Positions 18,093 to 27,049 are shown, counted from the stretch's first letter. The stretch: 64,000 nucleotides of DNA from an uncultured Oscillibacter sp. (GCA_947365245.1 CANAWG010000009.1:54416-118415), one strand, 5' to 3'. The notes: generated by a model not told the origin, from the letters alone. A program made the numbers and translations.

Positions 18093-18766
18093 GCCTGTAT
18101 CCTCTCCCGAATGAGGCGCAGCAGCGCCGCCTCACTCGCCTGAAAATCCAGTTCCGTGGTGTCCAGCAGCACGGCGTCCTCCGCCTGGCGCAGCGGCGCG
18201 GTATCCCGGTGGGTATCGTTCCAGTCCCGCTCCTGAATCTCCCGCAAAACCGTCTCGTAGGGCTGGGGCGTCCCCCGCTGCTCCAGCTCCAGACAGCGCC
18301 TCCGGGCCCGGGCCTCCGGCGAGGCGGTGAGGAATATCTTCACCTCCGCGTCCGGCAGCACCACGGTGCCGATGTCCCGCCCGTCCATGATGACGCTGCG
18401 CTCCCGGGCCAGCTTCCGCTGCATCTCCAGCAAAAACGCCCGCACGCCGGGGTGGGCGGAGACGGCGGAGGCGTACCGGGAGATCTCCGGCAGCCGAATG
18501 GCCTGCGTCACGTCCTCCCCGTTCAGCAGCATGTGCTGCAGCCCGTCGTCACCGTGGGTCATCTCAATGGAGACCTGGGGCAGCGCGGCGGTGACCGCCT
18601 CCCCGTCCCCGGGGTCCAGCCCCCGAGCGCGGACGTAGCAGCCCACGGTGCGGTAGATCGCCCCGGTGTCCACATACAGATAGCCCAGCTTCCCGGCCGC
18701 CGCTCTGGCCAGCGTGCTCTTTCCGGCCCCGGAGGGCCCGTCAATGGCAACGCGGATGATGTTCAT
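18089..18766 (-). CDS. cmk: Cytidylate kinase
   Basis: Phosphorylates CMP and dCMP. P-loop GPSGAGKS at residues 10-17, the CMP-binding DTGAIYR segment and MDGRDIGTVVLP motif are present in 225 residues. It starts 15 nt after the HI0933-type gene ends and overlaps plsC by 4 nt. Confidence 0.97.
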   Translation of the reverse strand: MNIIRVAIDGPSGAGKSTLARAAAGKLGYLYVDTGAIYRTVGCYVRARGLDPGDGEAVTAALPQVSIEMTHGDDGLQHMLLNGEDVTQAIRLPEISRYASAVSAHPGVRAFLLEMQRKLARERSVIMDGRDIGTVVLPDAEVKIFLTASPEARARRRCLELEQRGTPQPYETVLREIQERDWNDTHRDTAPLRQAEDAVLLDTTELDFQASEAALLRLIRERIQA

Positions 18767-18781
18767 TTCTCTTCTCCTCTG

Positions 18782-20023
18782 TCAATCTTGTGATTCGCCG
18801 TCCTCAGCCGCCGCAAACCCGGCGGCCCGGCCCGTGGCCCAGGCGATCTGCAGGTTGAAACCGCCGGTGTAGGCGTCCACATCGATCAGTTCACCCGCAA
18901 AGTATAATCCCTTTATAAGTTTTGATTCCATGGTATTTGGGTTGATTTCTCCCACCTTGACGCCGCCGGAGGTGACGATGGCGTCCGTCACCGGACAGGG
19001 TCCGGCGATCACCACGGGAAAATGCTTGAGAACGGTCAAAAGACCCCGCCGCTGCTCCCGGGTGATGTCGTGTACCTTCCGGTGCGGGTCGATTTCGGAG
19101 AGCCGGATGATCACCGGGATCAGCTTTTTGGGCAGCAGATCGTCCAGGGCGTTGCAGAAGTCGTGGTTTGCGTACTTCTCAAAGTCCGACAGCAGCCGCC
19201 GGTCCAAGGTCTGCTCGTCCAGCGCCGGCTTCAGGTCGATCTCCAGGTGGTAGGCCCGCTCCCCGAAGCGCCGCATATGGGCGGAGGCCGACAGAATCAG
19301 CGGACCGCTGACGCCGAAGTGGGTGAAGACCAGCTCCCCGAAGTCCGTGTAGATCTTCTTGTTATTCTCATAGACCGTCAGTCCCACGTTCCGCAGGCTC
19401 AGGCCCTGCAGCTCCCGGCCCGCGCCAAAGTCCCGCAGAGGAACCAGGGAGCCCCGGAGGGGCGTCACGGTGTGGCCCGCCTCCGCCGCCATGCGGTGGC
19501 CCTCCCCGGTGGAGCCGGTGGCGGGATAGGAGACCCCGCCTGTTGCCAAAATCACCGCCTCCGCCGGATAGCGGCGGCGCTCTCCCGCCACGCCCCGGAC
19601 CGCGCCGTCCGCGATCTCCAACGCCGCTGCCCGGTCCCGCACCAGCGCGACGCCCAGGGCCCTCAGCCGCCGCTCCAGGGCGGCGCTGACGTCAAAGGCC
19701 CGGTCGCTGACGGGAAAGACCCGGCTGCCACGCTCGGTCTTCAGCGGCACGCCCAGGCTCTCGAAAAAGGCCATGGCGTCCCGTCCGTCAAAGCGGGAGA
19801 AAGCGCTGTAAAGGAATTTTCCATTCCGTGGGACGTTGGCCAGCAGCTCCTCCATCGGGGCGTTGTTGGTGACGTTGCAGCGGCCCTTTCCGGTGATGTT
19901 CAGCTTCTTTCCCAGCCGCTCGTTGGGCTCCAGCAGCGTCACGTCTCCACCCCGCTCCGCGGCGGAGACGGCCGCCATCATCCCGGCGGCACCGCCGCCC
20001 ACCACCACGATCCGCCTACTCAT
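18782..20023 (-). CDS. HI0933-like FAD-dependent oxidoreductase
   Basis: FAD-binding protein of the HI0933/YhiN family. It has VVVGGGAAGMMAA (dinucleotide-binding loop), LGKKLNITGKGRCNVTNN (family signature) and a C-terminal FAD motif with GLYFAGELIDVDAYTGGFN. The start ATG 20023 overlaps the end of rpiR by 8 nt (ATGAGTAG); this yields 413 residues. Substrate is unknown in the whole family; recent work on some relatives links them to tRNA or sugar chemistry, which I cannot test here. It lies upstream of cmk, its usual clostridial place. Confidence 0.9.
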   Translation of the reverse strand: MSRRIVVVGGGAAGMMAAVSAAERGGDVTLLEPNERLGKKLNITGKGRCNVTNNAPMEELLANVPRNGKFLYSAFSRFDGRDAMAFFESLGVPLKTERGSRVFPVSDRAFDVSAALERRLRALGVALVRDRAAALEIADGAVRGVAGERRRYPAEAVILATGGVSYPATGSTGEGHRMAAEAGHTVTPLRGSLVPLRDFGAGRELQGLSLRNVGLTVYENNKKIYTDFGELVFTHFGVSGPLILSASAHMRRFGERAYHLEIDLKPALDEQTLDRRLLSDFEKYANHDFCNALDDLLPKKLIPVIIRLSEIDPHRKVHDITREQRRGLLTVLKHFPVVIAGPCPVTDAIVTSGGVKVGEINPNTMESKLIKGLYFAGELIDVDAYTGGFNLQIAWATGRAAGFAAAEDGESQD

Positions 20024-20882
20024 CGTCGGTCTTCCCAAACACGCCGTAGGCGTTCCATATATTCTCCAGCTCCGCGAAAGTCTTGGCGGCGTCGGTCCCC
20101 AGGCGGAGGCCGATGGCGATCAGCAGCGCGTTGACCAGGGACAGCGGCGCCACCATGGAGTCCACAAAGGAGATCATCTCGCAGGGGGCCAGCAGCGCCG
20201 CCTCCGCCATCTGGTACACCGGGGAGAGCTCCGTGTCCGTGATGGCGATGATGGACGCCCCCCGGTCCCGGGCGAATTTCACGGTGTTCAGCGTCACCCG
20301 GGAGTACCGGGGGAAGCTGATGGCCACCATCACGTCCCCGGGCCCGATGCGCAGCAGCTGCTCGAAGATCTCCCCGGCGGCGTTGGTCTGCACCAGCGTC
20401 ACGTTCTCCGTCAGTAGGTGCATGTAGAAATTCAGATAACCCGCCACAAAGGAGGAGGAGCGAACGCCCAAAATATAGATGTGGCGGCAGCTCAAGAGCC
20501 GGTCCACCACCCGGTCAAACTCGCTCTGGTTGGCCTCGCTGGCCATCAGCCGGAGCTTTTCAATGTCCGACTGTACCACCGCCGGGAGGATGGACTGCCG
20601 GTCGAAGAGGTCCCCCGCCGCCTGAATGCGCTGGATGGAGGTCAGGCGGCTGCGGATCATCTCCTGCAAGGCCCGTTGCATACTGGGGTAACCGTCGTAC
20701 CCCAGCTCCGAGGCAAACCGCACCACCGTGGACTCGCTGACCTCCGCCAGCTTCCCCAGCTTGCTGGCGGTGAGAAAAGCCGCCTTGTCGTAATTTTTCA
20801 GGATATAGTTGGCGATTCGCTTCTGTCCTTTGGAAAAACCCGCCATATTGGTCTCGATAATATGTAAAATGTTCTTTGTCAC
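20016..20882 (-). CDS. MurR/RpiR family transcriptional regulator
   Basis: Sugar-phosphate-sensing regulator. Residues 1-77 form the RpiR helix-turn-helix (TASKLGKLAEVSESTVVRFA), residues 105-260 the SIS sugar-phosphate domain (ILGVRSSSFVAGYL). The likely start is GTG 20882, preceded by GGAGGGG; an upstream frame extension lacks a ribosome site. It is the first gene after a divergent promoter region and reads through into HI0933-cmk-plsC-ispH. Ligand unknown; the family often senses amino-sugar phosphates. Confidence 0.88.
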   Translation of the reverse strand: MTKNILHIIETNMAGFSKGQKRIANYILKNYDKAAFLTASKLGKLAEVSESTVVRFASELGYDGYPSMQRALQEMIRSRLTSIQRIQAAGDLFDRQSILPAVVQSDIEKLRLMASEANQSEFDRVVDRLLSCRHIYILGVRSSSFVAGYLNFYMHLLTENVTLVQTNAAGEIFEQLLRIGPGDVMVAISFPRYSRVTLNTVKFARDRGASIIAITDTELSPVYQMAEAALLAPCEMISFVDSMVAPLSLVNALLIAIGLRLGTDAAKTFAELENIWNAYGVFGKTDDE

Positions 20883-20956
20883 AGCAGCCCCTCCAGTCCG
20901 CTCCAAGCGGCGGATGCACGGTCTCCGCTTCTCAGGACGGAGATACACACTTTGAT

Positions 20957-20984
20957 ATTGTACCACAAATTCCAGTGGATTCAA
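20957..20984 (-). promoter_or_regulatory. Promoter of the rpiR operon
   Basis: Minus strand TTGAAT (20979-20984) and TACAAT (20957-20962) separated by 16 bp, about 75 bp before the GTG start. Back to back with the yceD promoter. Confidence 0.65.
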
Positions 20985-21098
20985 CCGCTTTTTGCAGGAT
21001 TTTTTCCCCGTCCTGCAAAATTCCGGCGCGGCCGCCGCCGCCGTCCCCGCCCGCAGGCAAAAAGGACTGTAATTTTCCAAATTATTTTGAAAAAAAGT

Positions 21099-21127
21099 TT
21101 GACAACAGGGGCGCTATCCAGTATAAT
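21099..21127 (+). promoter_or_regulatory. Consensus promoter of yceD-rpmF
   Basis: Perfect TTGACA (21099-21104), 17-bp spacer, TATAAT (21122-21127). The start codon follows 27 bp later, so the leader is very short. Confidence 0.93.
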
Positions 21128-21154
21128 ACTAGTCGTGTCATTGCGAGGTAGCTT

Positions 21155-21652
21155 ATGCTTTTAGATGTAAAACCCATCCTGCATACCCCGGGCGGCCGCC
21201 TGGATTTTCAATTTGAGCTGGACCTCTCCGACGTGGAATTCTCCGGCCGGTATCCCGTCACCCGCCCCGTCCTCATCAGCGGCGAGGTGCACAACGCCGC
21301 CGACGTGCTCCACCTGGACCTGACGGCCCGGACCACGCTGGATGCCGTCTGTGACCGCTGCGGCAAGGCGTTTCCTCTGGACAGGGAGATCTCCTACCAC
21401 TGTATGCTGGCGGAGTCCCTGGAAAACGGGGAGAGCGACGAGATCGAGCTGCTGGAAGACGGCAAGGCGGATCTCGGGGATCTGGCCCGCACCGCGTTCA
21501 TCCTCGGGATGGACACCAAGACATTGTGTTCTGAAGATTGCAAGGGACTGTGCTCCCGCTGCGGCGCCGACCTGAACCTCGGCCCATGCTCCTGCAAAAA
21601 GGAGATTGATCCGCGGCTGGCGGCTCTTGCCAAGCTTTTGGAGAACAAATAG
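21155..21652 (+). CDS. yceD: YceD family protein (DUF177)
   Basis: Conserved 165-residue protein found just before rpmF in most bacteria and thought to act in 23S rRNA accumulation. It has the metal-binding-like CDRCGKAF pair, then a second cluster near the end (CSEDCKGLC SRCG). The C-terminal CKGLCSRCGADLN motif is the family hallmark. Leader is only about 20 nt from a consensus promoter; rpmF starts 58 nt after its stop. Function in this organism is inferred from the family. Confidence 0.92.
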   Translation: MLLDVKPILHTPGGRLDFQFELDLSDVEFSGRYPVTRPVLISGEVHNAADVLHLDLTARTTLDAVCDRCGKAFPLDREISYHCMLAESLENGESDEIELLEDGKADLGDLARTAFILGMDTKTLCSEDCKGLCSRCGADLNLGPCSCKKEIDPRLAALAKLLENK

Positions 21653-21709
21653 AGAAATAGATAAGGGACAGGCCCGCCTGTGCCTTTGAACGATCAAGGA
21701 GGTGTCACA

Positions 21710-21904
21710 ATGGCAGTACCCAAGGGAAAAGTATCCAAAGCAAGACGCGACAAACGCCGCAGCTCCACCTGGAAGCTGACGTCCCCCGCTCTCGTCGTTT
21801 GCCCGAAATGCGGTGCGCAGCACCTGCCTCACAGAATGTGTCAGGAGTGCGGTACGTACAATGGCCGTGAGGTCAAGGTCGTCAAATCCGTCGTTGCGAA
21901 ATAA
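21710..21904 (+). CDS. rpmF: 50S ribosomal protein L32
   Basis: Large-subunit protein. The 64 residues contain MAVPKGKVSKARRDKRRS and the zinc-ribbon pairs CPKC and CQEC, so this is the zinc-binding C+ form rather than the zinc-independent paralogue. Perfect AAGGAGGTG ribosome site 8 nt ahead of ATG 21710. A terminator follows directly. Confidence 0.97.
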   Translation: MAVPKGKVSKARRDKRRSSTWKLTSPALVVCPKCGAQHLPHRMCQECGTYNGREVKVVKSVVAK

Positions 21905-21924
21905 GGGATTTTGTACGCTTGCTT

Positions 21925-21959
21925 AGGAGGGAAGCTCTGTCTTCCCTCCTTGCTTTTTT
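21925..21959 (+). terminator. Terminator after rpmF
   Basis: Ten-bp stem AGGAGGGAAG (21925-21934) with CTTCCCTCCT (21941-21950), followed by TGCTTTTTT. Confidence 0.93.
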
Positions 21960-21962
21960 GTC

Positions 21963-21991
21963 TTGCTATCCCGCCCATGGGCGGGTATAAT
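21963..21991 (+). promoter_or_regulatory. Promoter of der-plsY-gpsA
   Basis: TTGCTA (21963-21968), 17-bp spacer, TATAAT (21986-21991), immediately after the rpmF terminator. The spacer carries the small palindrome CCCGCCCATGGGCGGG. Confidence 0.85.
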
Positions 21992-22034
21992 ACTATCGAT
22001 CACCATTCTACAAAGAGAAAGGAAGTGAGGGCCT

Positions 22035-23360
22035 ATGAAACCCATCGTCGCCATTGTGGGACGGCCCAATGTGGGCAAGTCCCAGCTGTTCAACAAGCTG
22101 ATCGGCCGGCGGGTCTCCATCGTGGAGGACACCCCCGGCGTCACCCGGGACCGCATCTACGGCGAGACCGACTGGAACGGGCGGCAGTTCACCCTCATCG
22201 ATACCGGCGGCATCGAGCCCCGCACCGACAACCTGATTTTGGAGTTCATGCGGGACCAGGCCCAGACCGCCATCGAGACCGCCACCGTCATCATCTTTTT
22301 GACGGACATCCGCACCGGGGTCACCGCCTCGGACCACGAGGTGGCAGGTATGCTGCTGCGCAGCGGCAAGCCCATCGTGCTGGCGGTGAACAAGATGGAC
22401 TCCACCGGCGCGCCGGACCCGGACTTCTATGAGTTCTACAACCTGGGACTGGGGGACCCCATCGCCGTCTCCGCCGTCCACGGCCACGGCACCGGCGACC
22501 TGCTGGACGCCTGCGTGGCCCACTTCCCCCCCGAGGAGGAAGAGGCTGAGGAGGATGACGCCATCCATGTGGCGGTGATCGGCAAGCCCAACGCCGGCAA
22601 GTCCTCTCTGGTGAACAAGATCCTGGGCGAGGAGCGGGTCATCGTCTCCGACGTGGCCGGCACTACCCGGGACGCCATCGACTCCCGGTTTGAAAACAAC
22701 AAGGGCGCTTTCGTCTTCATCGACACCGCCGGCATCCGGCGGCGGTCCAAGGTGTCGGAGGACATCGAGAAGTACAGCGTCCTCCGGGCCACCATGGCCA
22801 TCGAGCGGGCGGACGTGTGCCTGATCCTCATCGACGCCGCAGAGGGAGTCACGGAGCAGGACACCAAGGTGGCGGGCCTGGCCCACGAGGCGGGCAAGGC
22901 CAGTATCATCGTGGTGAACAAGTGGGACCTCATTGAAAAGGACGGCAAGACCATGGACCGCATGCGGGAGGAGGTGCGCCAGGGCCTCAGCTTCATGACC
23001 TACGCCCCCATCCTCTTCATCTCCGCCAAGACCGGCCAGCGGGTGGACCGCCTCTTTGAGCTCATCGACTACGTCTCCAACCAGGCCGCCACCCGCATCA
23101 CCACCGGAATGCTGAACAACGTCCTGGCGGACGCCCAGACCCGGGTCCAGCCCCCCACCGACAAGGGCCGGCGGCTGAAGATCTACTATATGACCCAGGT
23201 GGGCGTGAAGCCGCCCCACTTCGTGGTCTTCTGCAACGACACAAGGCTCTTTCACTTCTCCTACCAGCGGTATTTGGAAAACTGCATCCGCAGCACTTTC
23301 GGCCTGGAGGGAACCCCCATCATCCTGTCCATCCGGCAAAAGGGAGAAAAGGAGGTCTGA
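22035..23360 (+). CDS. der: Ribosome biogenesis GTPase Der
   Basis: Essential 50S assembly GTPase with two tandem G domains. P-loops are GRPNVGKS at 9-16 and GKPNAGKS near 180; each is followed by DTGG/DTAG and NKMD/NKWD motifs. The C-terminal KH-like domain ends in LSIRQKGEKEV. The 441 residues are full length. It starts behind AAAGGAAGTG and is followed by plsY after 3 nt. Confidence 0.97.
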   Translation: MKPIVAIVGRPNVGKSQLFNKLIGRRVSIVEDTPGVTRDRIYGETDWNGRQFTLIDTGGIEPRTDNLILEFMRDQAQTAIETATVIIFLTDIRTGVTASDHEVAGMLLRSGKPIVLAVNKMDSTGAPDPDFYEFYNLGLGDPIAVSAVHGHGTGDLLDACVAHFPPEEEEAEEDDAIHVAVIGKPNAGKSSLVNKILGEERVIVSDVAGTTRDAIDSRFENNKGAFVFIDTAGIRRRSKVSEDIEKYSVLRATMAIERADVCLILIDAAEGVTEQDTKVAGLAHEAGKASIIVVNKWDLIEKDGKTMDRMREEVRQGLSFMTYAPILFISAKTGQRVDRLFELIDYVSNQAATRITTGMLNNVLADAQTRVQPPTDKGRRLKIYYMTQVGVKPPHFVVFCNDTRLFHFSYQRYLENCIRSTFGLEGTPIILSIRQKGEKEV

Positions 23361-23363
23361 GGC

Positions 23364-24023
23364 ATGGAATTCCCAATCTACGCGGCCCCTTCGGGTCTGG
23401 AGCTGATTTTTACAGTGGTCCTGACGGCGGTGGCCTCCTATTTCCTGGGCTGCTTCAACGGCGCGGTGATCGTGTCCAAGTATATCCTCCGGAACGATGT
23501 ACGGAACCACGGCAGCGGCAACGCGGGCCTGACGAACTTCTACCGCACTTTCGGCGGCGGACTGACCCTTGTGGTGATTCTCTGCGATGTGTTGAAAGCG
23601 GTCATCGCCGTACTGCTGGGAAGCTGGCAATTCGGCGGGCTCTCCCTGGTGGGCAAATACTGGGCGGGCCTCTTCTGCCTCCTGGGCCACATGTTCCCCT
23701 GTATGTTCAAATTCAAGGGCGGCAAGGGCATCCTCTCCGGCGGCACCATCGCCATCATGATCGACTGGCGCATCGCCCTGGTGGTCTGGGGCGGGTTTTT
23801 GCTGCTGACCGTCCTCACCCGGTATGTCTCCCTGGGCTCGTTGTGGGCCGGGGCCAGCTTCCCTTTCGCCACCTGGGCGTGCTATCCGGACCCGGTGATC
23901 GTCATTCTGGGCTTCCTCTGCGGGGGACTGGTGGTCTGGCAGCACCGGGCCAACATCCAGCGGCTTCTCTCCGGCAAGGAGAACAAATTCAGCCTGCACC
24001 ATAAAAAGGAGGGCGGATCATGA
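23364..24023 (+). CDS. plsY: Acyl-phosphate glycerol-3-phosphate acyltransferase
   Basis: Membrane enzyme that starts phospholipid synthesis from acyl-phosphate. Multiple hydrophobic helices, the loop HGSGNAGLTNFYRTFG and the glycerophosphate loop FKGGKGILSGG are the PlsY signatures. At 219 residues it is of normal length. It overlaps gpsA by 4 nt. gpsA makes its acceptor substrate, so the two genes form a functional pair; plsC lies 6 kb away. Confidence 0.93.
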   Translation: MEFPIYAAPSGLELIFTVVLTAVASYFLGCFNGAVIVSKYILRNDVRNHGSGNAGLTNFYRTFGGGLTLVVILCDVLKAVIAVLLGSWQFGGLSLVGKYWAGLFCLLGHMFPCMFKFKGGKGILSGGTIAIMIDWRIALVVWGGFLLLTVLTRYVSLGSLWAGASFPFATWACYPDPVIVILGFLCGGLVVWQHRANIQRLLSGKENKFSLHHKKEGGS

Positions 24024-25024
24024 AAGCAGTGGTTTTGGGCTCCGGCGGCTGGGGCACAGCCCTGGCCCTGGTCCTGTGCGACAACGGACACGACGTGACC
24101 CTCTGGTCCCACTCCCCTGAAAAAGCGGCACAGATGCAAAAAAAACGGGAAAACCCCCTGCTGGCGGGCGTCCCCCTGCCGGAGGCCCTCCGCGTCACCG
24201 GCGAGCTTAGCTACCTGGACGGCGCGGACATGGTGGTCAGCGCCGCCCCCTCTTTCGCTGTCCGGGCCACGGGGGAAAAGGCCCGGCCCTATCTGCGGCC
24301 GGAGACCATTTTAGTGACCGTCTCCAAGGGCATTGAGCGGGAGACGGGCCTCCGCATGAGCCAGATCCTCCAGGAGGCCACGGGCAATGTATGCAAAATC
24401 GTGGCCCTCTCCGGCCCCTCCCACGCGGAGGAGGTGAGCCGCAGGCTGCCCACCGGCTGCGTCTCCGCCTGCCCGGACCGCGCCGCCGCCCGCTTCGTCC
24501 AGGACGCTTTCATGAACGACTACTTCCGCATCTACACCAGCTATGACATCATCGGCGTGGAGCTGGCGGCGGCGCTGAAAAACGTGGTGGCCCTCTCCTG
24601 CGGCATCTGCACCGGCCTGGGGCTCCAGGACAACACCAAGGCCCTGCTGATGACCCGGGCCATGGCGGAGATCGCCCGCCTGGGGGAGCAGCTGGGCGGC
24701 ACCCGGCGGACCTTTGGCGGCCTTGCCGGCATGGGGGACCTGATCGTCACCTGCACTTCCCTCCACTCCCGGAACTACCGGGCCGGCATCCTCATCGGCC
24801 AGGGCAAAACCGTCCGGGAGGCCATGGAGGAGGTGGGCGCCGTGGTGGAGGGCTACTACGCCGCGGAGAGCGTTTACCAGCTGGCGGAGCGGGAGCAGGT
24901 GGAGATGCCCATCTGCCGCTGTGCCTACGAGGTGCTCTACCACGGCAAACAGGCCCGGGACGTGGTCAGCGAGCTGATGGGCCGTGCCAAAAAGGACGAG
25001 CTCTCCGAGCGGACCTGGATGTAA
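24020..25024 (+). CDS. gpsA: Glycerol-3-phosphate dehydrogenase [NAD(P)+]
   Basis: Reduces dihydroxyacetone phosphate to glycerol-3-phosphate for phospholipid synthesis. NAD-binding VLGSGGWGTALA at the N-terminus, SKGIE, and the catalytic lysine region VELAAALKNVVAL are present, plus AGMGDLIVTC. The 334 residues are standard. Last gene of der-plsY-gpsA, followed by a cluster of hairpins. Confidence 0.97.
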   Translation: MKAVVLGSGGWGTALALVLCDNGHDVTLWSHSPEKAAQMQKKRENPLLAGVPLPEALRVTGELSYLDGADMVVSAAPSFAVRATGEKARPYLRPETILVTVSKGIERETGLRMSQILQEATGNVCKIVALSGPSHAEEVSRRLPTGCVSACPDRAAARFVQDAFMNDYFRIYTSYDIIGVELAAALKNVVALSCGICTGLGLQDNTKALLMTRAMAEIARLGEQLGGTRRTFGGLAGMGDLIVTCTSLHSRNYRAGILIGQGKTVREAMEEVGAVVEGYYAAESVYQLAEREQVEMPICRCAYEVLYHGKQARDVVSELMGRAKKDELSERTWM

Positions 25025-25028
25025 TAAA

Positions 25029-25118
25029 GCTTTTTGATCAAACTTTTTCTCGAAAAAGTTTGTGGGGTACAGGGGTAAGGCCCCTGTTCGAGGCGCGCAC
25101 GCCTCGAAATCCCCGTAC
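25029..25118. repeat. Cluster of three adjacent hairpins after gpsA
   Basis: Three back-to-back inverted repeats: AAACTTTTTC/GAAAAAGTTT (25040-25061), ACAGGGG/CCCCTGT (25069-25087) and TTCGAGGCG/CGCCTCGAA (25087-25108), enclosed by GGGG (25064-25067) and CCCC (25111-25114). The arrangement looks like a REP/BIME-type intergenic palindrome family; the first hairpin could also terminate gpsA transcription. The rest of the gap to 25254 shows no gene. Confidence 0.55.
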
Positions 25119-25254
25119 TTTATGATTGCGAAGCGCAAAAATCATCTACAACTGAGTGCGTCTTCGCCGCAGGCGAACAGCGTCCCCCGGTGGCCGCTCC
25201 CAGCCCCTGCTTCGCACTACAAATAAAATAGCTTCAAGAACCAGTGAATAGACA

Positions 25255-25285
25255 GAAAAAATCCCGGACGAGACGTCCGGGATTT
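25255..25285 (-). terminator. Terminator after rpmB
   Basis: Twelve-bp stem AAATCCCGGACG (25259-25270) with CGTCCGGGATTT (25274-25285), loop AGA, U-run on the minus-strand transcript. Confidence 0.9.
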
Positions 25286-25297
25286 CGTTTGTACATG

Positions 25298-25486
25298 TCA
25301 AATCGCTCTGGTGACCTTACCGGAACGCATGCACCGGGTACAAACATACACATGGCGGGGCGTACCGTTGACAATCGCCTTCACACGCTTCACATTGGGC
25401 TTCCAGGGACGATTGGAACGCCGGTGAGAGTGAGAAACCTGAATGCCGAAAGTCACACCCTTATCGCAAAACTCGCACTTTGCCAT
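25298..25486 (-). CDS. rpmB: 50S ribosomal protein L28
   Basis: Large-subunit protein of 62 residues. It starts MAKCEFCDKGVTFGIQVSHSHRR and has the second pair CTRC, so it is the zinc-ribbon form. AAGGAGG precedes the start. It is monocistronic, with its own promoter and terminator. Confidence 0.96.
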   Translation of the reverse strand: MAKCEFCDKGVTFGIQVSHSHRRSNRPWKPNVKRVKAIVNGTPRHVYVCTRCMRSGKVTRAI

Positions 25487-25521
25487 TTTTGCACCTCCTT
25501 GCTATTGCGCACTTTTTATAT

Positions 25522-25550
25522 AATATCAGAAATATCTGCAAAATGCAAGA
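25522..25550 (-). promoter_or_regulatory. Promoter of rpmB
   Basis: Minus strand TTGCAT (25545-25550), 17-bp spacer, TATTAT (25522-25527), 36 bp before the start codon. Confidence 0.75.
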
Positions 25551-25589
25551 GAAATCTCCGTGGATCTCCCCCGCCCTTTGCCGGCTGGA

Positions 25590-25952
25590 TCAGGCGGCCG
25601 CCACCGCTTTCTTGGCGATCTCAGTCAGCTGGGTGAACGCGGCGGCGTCGCTGATGGCGATCTCGGAGAGCATCTTCCGATTGATCTCGATGCCGGCGGT
25701 CTTCAGGCCGTGCATGAACGTGGAGTAGTTCATCCCGTTGAGCTTGCAGGCGGCGGAGATGCGGGTGATCCACAGAGAGCGGAAATCGCGCTTCTTCAGC
25801 CGGCGGCCGGTGTAGGCGTAGGTCAGGGACTTCATCACCGCCTGATTTGCCACGCGGAAGTGCTTGGACTTGGAGCCCCAGTAGCCCTTGGCCATCTTCA
25901 TGACCTTATTTCTTCTCTTGCGCGTCATCATCGCGCCTTTGATTCTAGCCAT
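25590..25952 (-). CDS. rplT: 50S ribosomal protein L20
   Basis: Assembly-initiating large-subunit protein and, in Firmicutes, translational or transcriptional repressor of its own operon. The 120 residues begin [24 protein letters not shown] in family style and contain [24 protein letters not shown] lies ahead of the start. It is last in infC-rpmI-rplT. Confidence 0.97.
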   Translation of the reverse strand: MARIKGAMMTRKRRNKVMKMAKGYWGSKSKHFRVANQAVMKSLTYAYTGRRLKKRDFRSLWITRISAACKLNGMNYSTFMHGLKTAGIEINRKMLSEIAISDAAAFTQLTEIAKKAVAAA

Positions 25953-25979
25953 TGTAAAAAGCCTCCTATTCTATACAGC

Positions 25980-26177
25980 TTACTTGTAAGGGATCATCTT
26001 GCGCACGGCGTCCACGTTGGTGGCGTCCGCGTAGCCGCCCGCCCGCAGACGGCGGGTGCGCTTGGTGTCCTTCTTGGTCAGGATGTGGCTCTTAAAAGCC
26101 TTGGCGCGCTTCACCTTGCCGGTCTTGGTCAGATTAAATCTCTTCTTGGCGCCGCTATGGGTCTTCAGCTTAGGCAT
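25980..26177 (-). CDS. rpmI: 50S ribosomal protein L35
   Basis: Small basic large-subunit protein of 65 residues: [20 protein letters not shown], then [22 protein letters not shown]. Between infC and rplT, the universal order. Confidence 0.97.
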   Translation of the reverse strand: MPKLKTHSGAKKRFNLTKTGKVKRAKAFKSHILTKKDTKRTRRLRAGGYADATNVDAVRKMIPYK

Positions 26178-26214
26178 AGTAAATTGCTCCTTCCGTTTGT
26201 TTGAAAATCCTTGG

Positions 26215-26733
26215 TTATTTGCCGCCCTTGGGAGAGAGGAAGATGGACATCATCCTGCCCTCCAGCTTGGGAGCTTTGTCCAGATTGGCTGTCTCGGCAC
26301 ACTGCTCGGCAAAGCGCTCCAGCAGGTCGCGGCCGATGCTGGTGTGGGCCATCTCCCGGCCGCGGAAGCGGACGGAGACCTTGACGCGATTGCCGTCGGC
26401 GATGAACTTCTGCGCGTTTTTCAGCTTGGTATTGAAATCACCAATGTCGATGCCCGGGGACATCCGAATCTCCTTGATCTCCACCACATGCTGATTCTTT
26501 CTGGCCTCTTTCTCCCGCTTGCTCTGCTCGAACCGGAACTTTCCATAGTTCATCAGCTTGCACACGGGCGGCGTGGCCTGGGGCGAGATCTTGACCAGGT
26601 CCAGTCCCTGCTCGTCGGCGATTCGCAGAGCCTCCGCGGAGGGCATGATACCCAGCTGCTCGCCCTGGGAGCCGATCAGACGGATCTCCTTGTCATTGAT
26701 GGCTTCATTCAGTTCATGCACTTGCTTACTAAT
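26215..26733 (-). CDS. infC: Translation initiation factor IF-3 (AUU start)
   Basis: Binds the 30S subunit, checks start-codon pairing and blocks premature joining. I place the start at the ATT codon 26733-26731, ahead of [27 protein letters not shown] lies 10 nt before it and no ATG gives the right N-terminus. This makes a 172-residue protein, the standard length. Rare AUU starts are a known autoregulatory feature of infC, since IF-3 rejects them. The C-terminal domain contains [21 protein letters not shown] and [11 protein letters not shown]. Confidence 0.93.
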   Translation of the reverse strand: MSKQVHELNEAINDKEIRLIGSQGEQLGIMPSAEALRIADEQGLDLVKISPQATPPVCKLMNYGKFRFEQSKREKEARKNQHVVEIKEIRMSPGIDIGDFNTKLKNAQKFIADGNRVKVSVRFRGREMAHTSIGRDLLERFAEQCAETANLDKAPKLEGRMMSIFLSPKGGK

Positions 26734-26890
26734 GGCCGAAACACCTCCGTTCCAAAAATCACAAAACGCGGATACCAGACCGGCACCCGCGCAACAACAA
26801 ACCGCCTCCCGGCAGCTTGGTACATAGTGTTGACCTCTTTGCCCAACTGGCTGGAGGTGAGGCGGATGCATCGCCTTCTTTGTTTTGCCT
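26734..26890 (-). other. infC mRNA leader, possible L20-type control region
   Basis: About 155 nt between the promoter and the AUU codon. It has imperfect GC stems, for example GCGGGTGCC with GGTATCCGC. Firmicutes often carry an L20 leader here that allows L20 to attenuate the operon. I cannot fold it reliably, so the class is inferred from position. Confidence 0.4.
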
Positions 26891-26894
26891 AGTC

Positions 26895-26923
26895 AGTATA
26901 CCAGTCCCCCAGCAGTTTGTCAA
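26895..26923 (-). promoter_or_regulatory. Promoter of infC-rpmI-rplT
   Basis: Minus strand TTGACA (26918-26923), 17-bp spacer, TATACT (26895-26900), near-consensus. Confidence 0.9.
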
Positions 26924-27049
26924 CAAATTTTTTCCTCCTTTGAATATTTTTCATCTTTCCGGCAAAAATAACGCCTGTACGGGGGAAGACGGACCGTTCC
27001 GCCTTTGCCCGCAGCCGCATTGCAGGATTCCGAAAGGAGGTGTTCCCTC

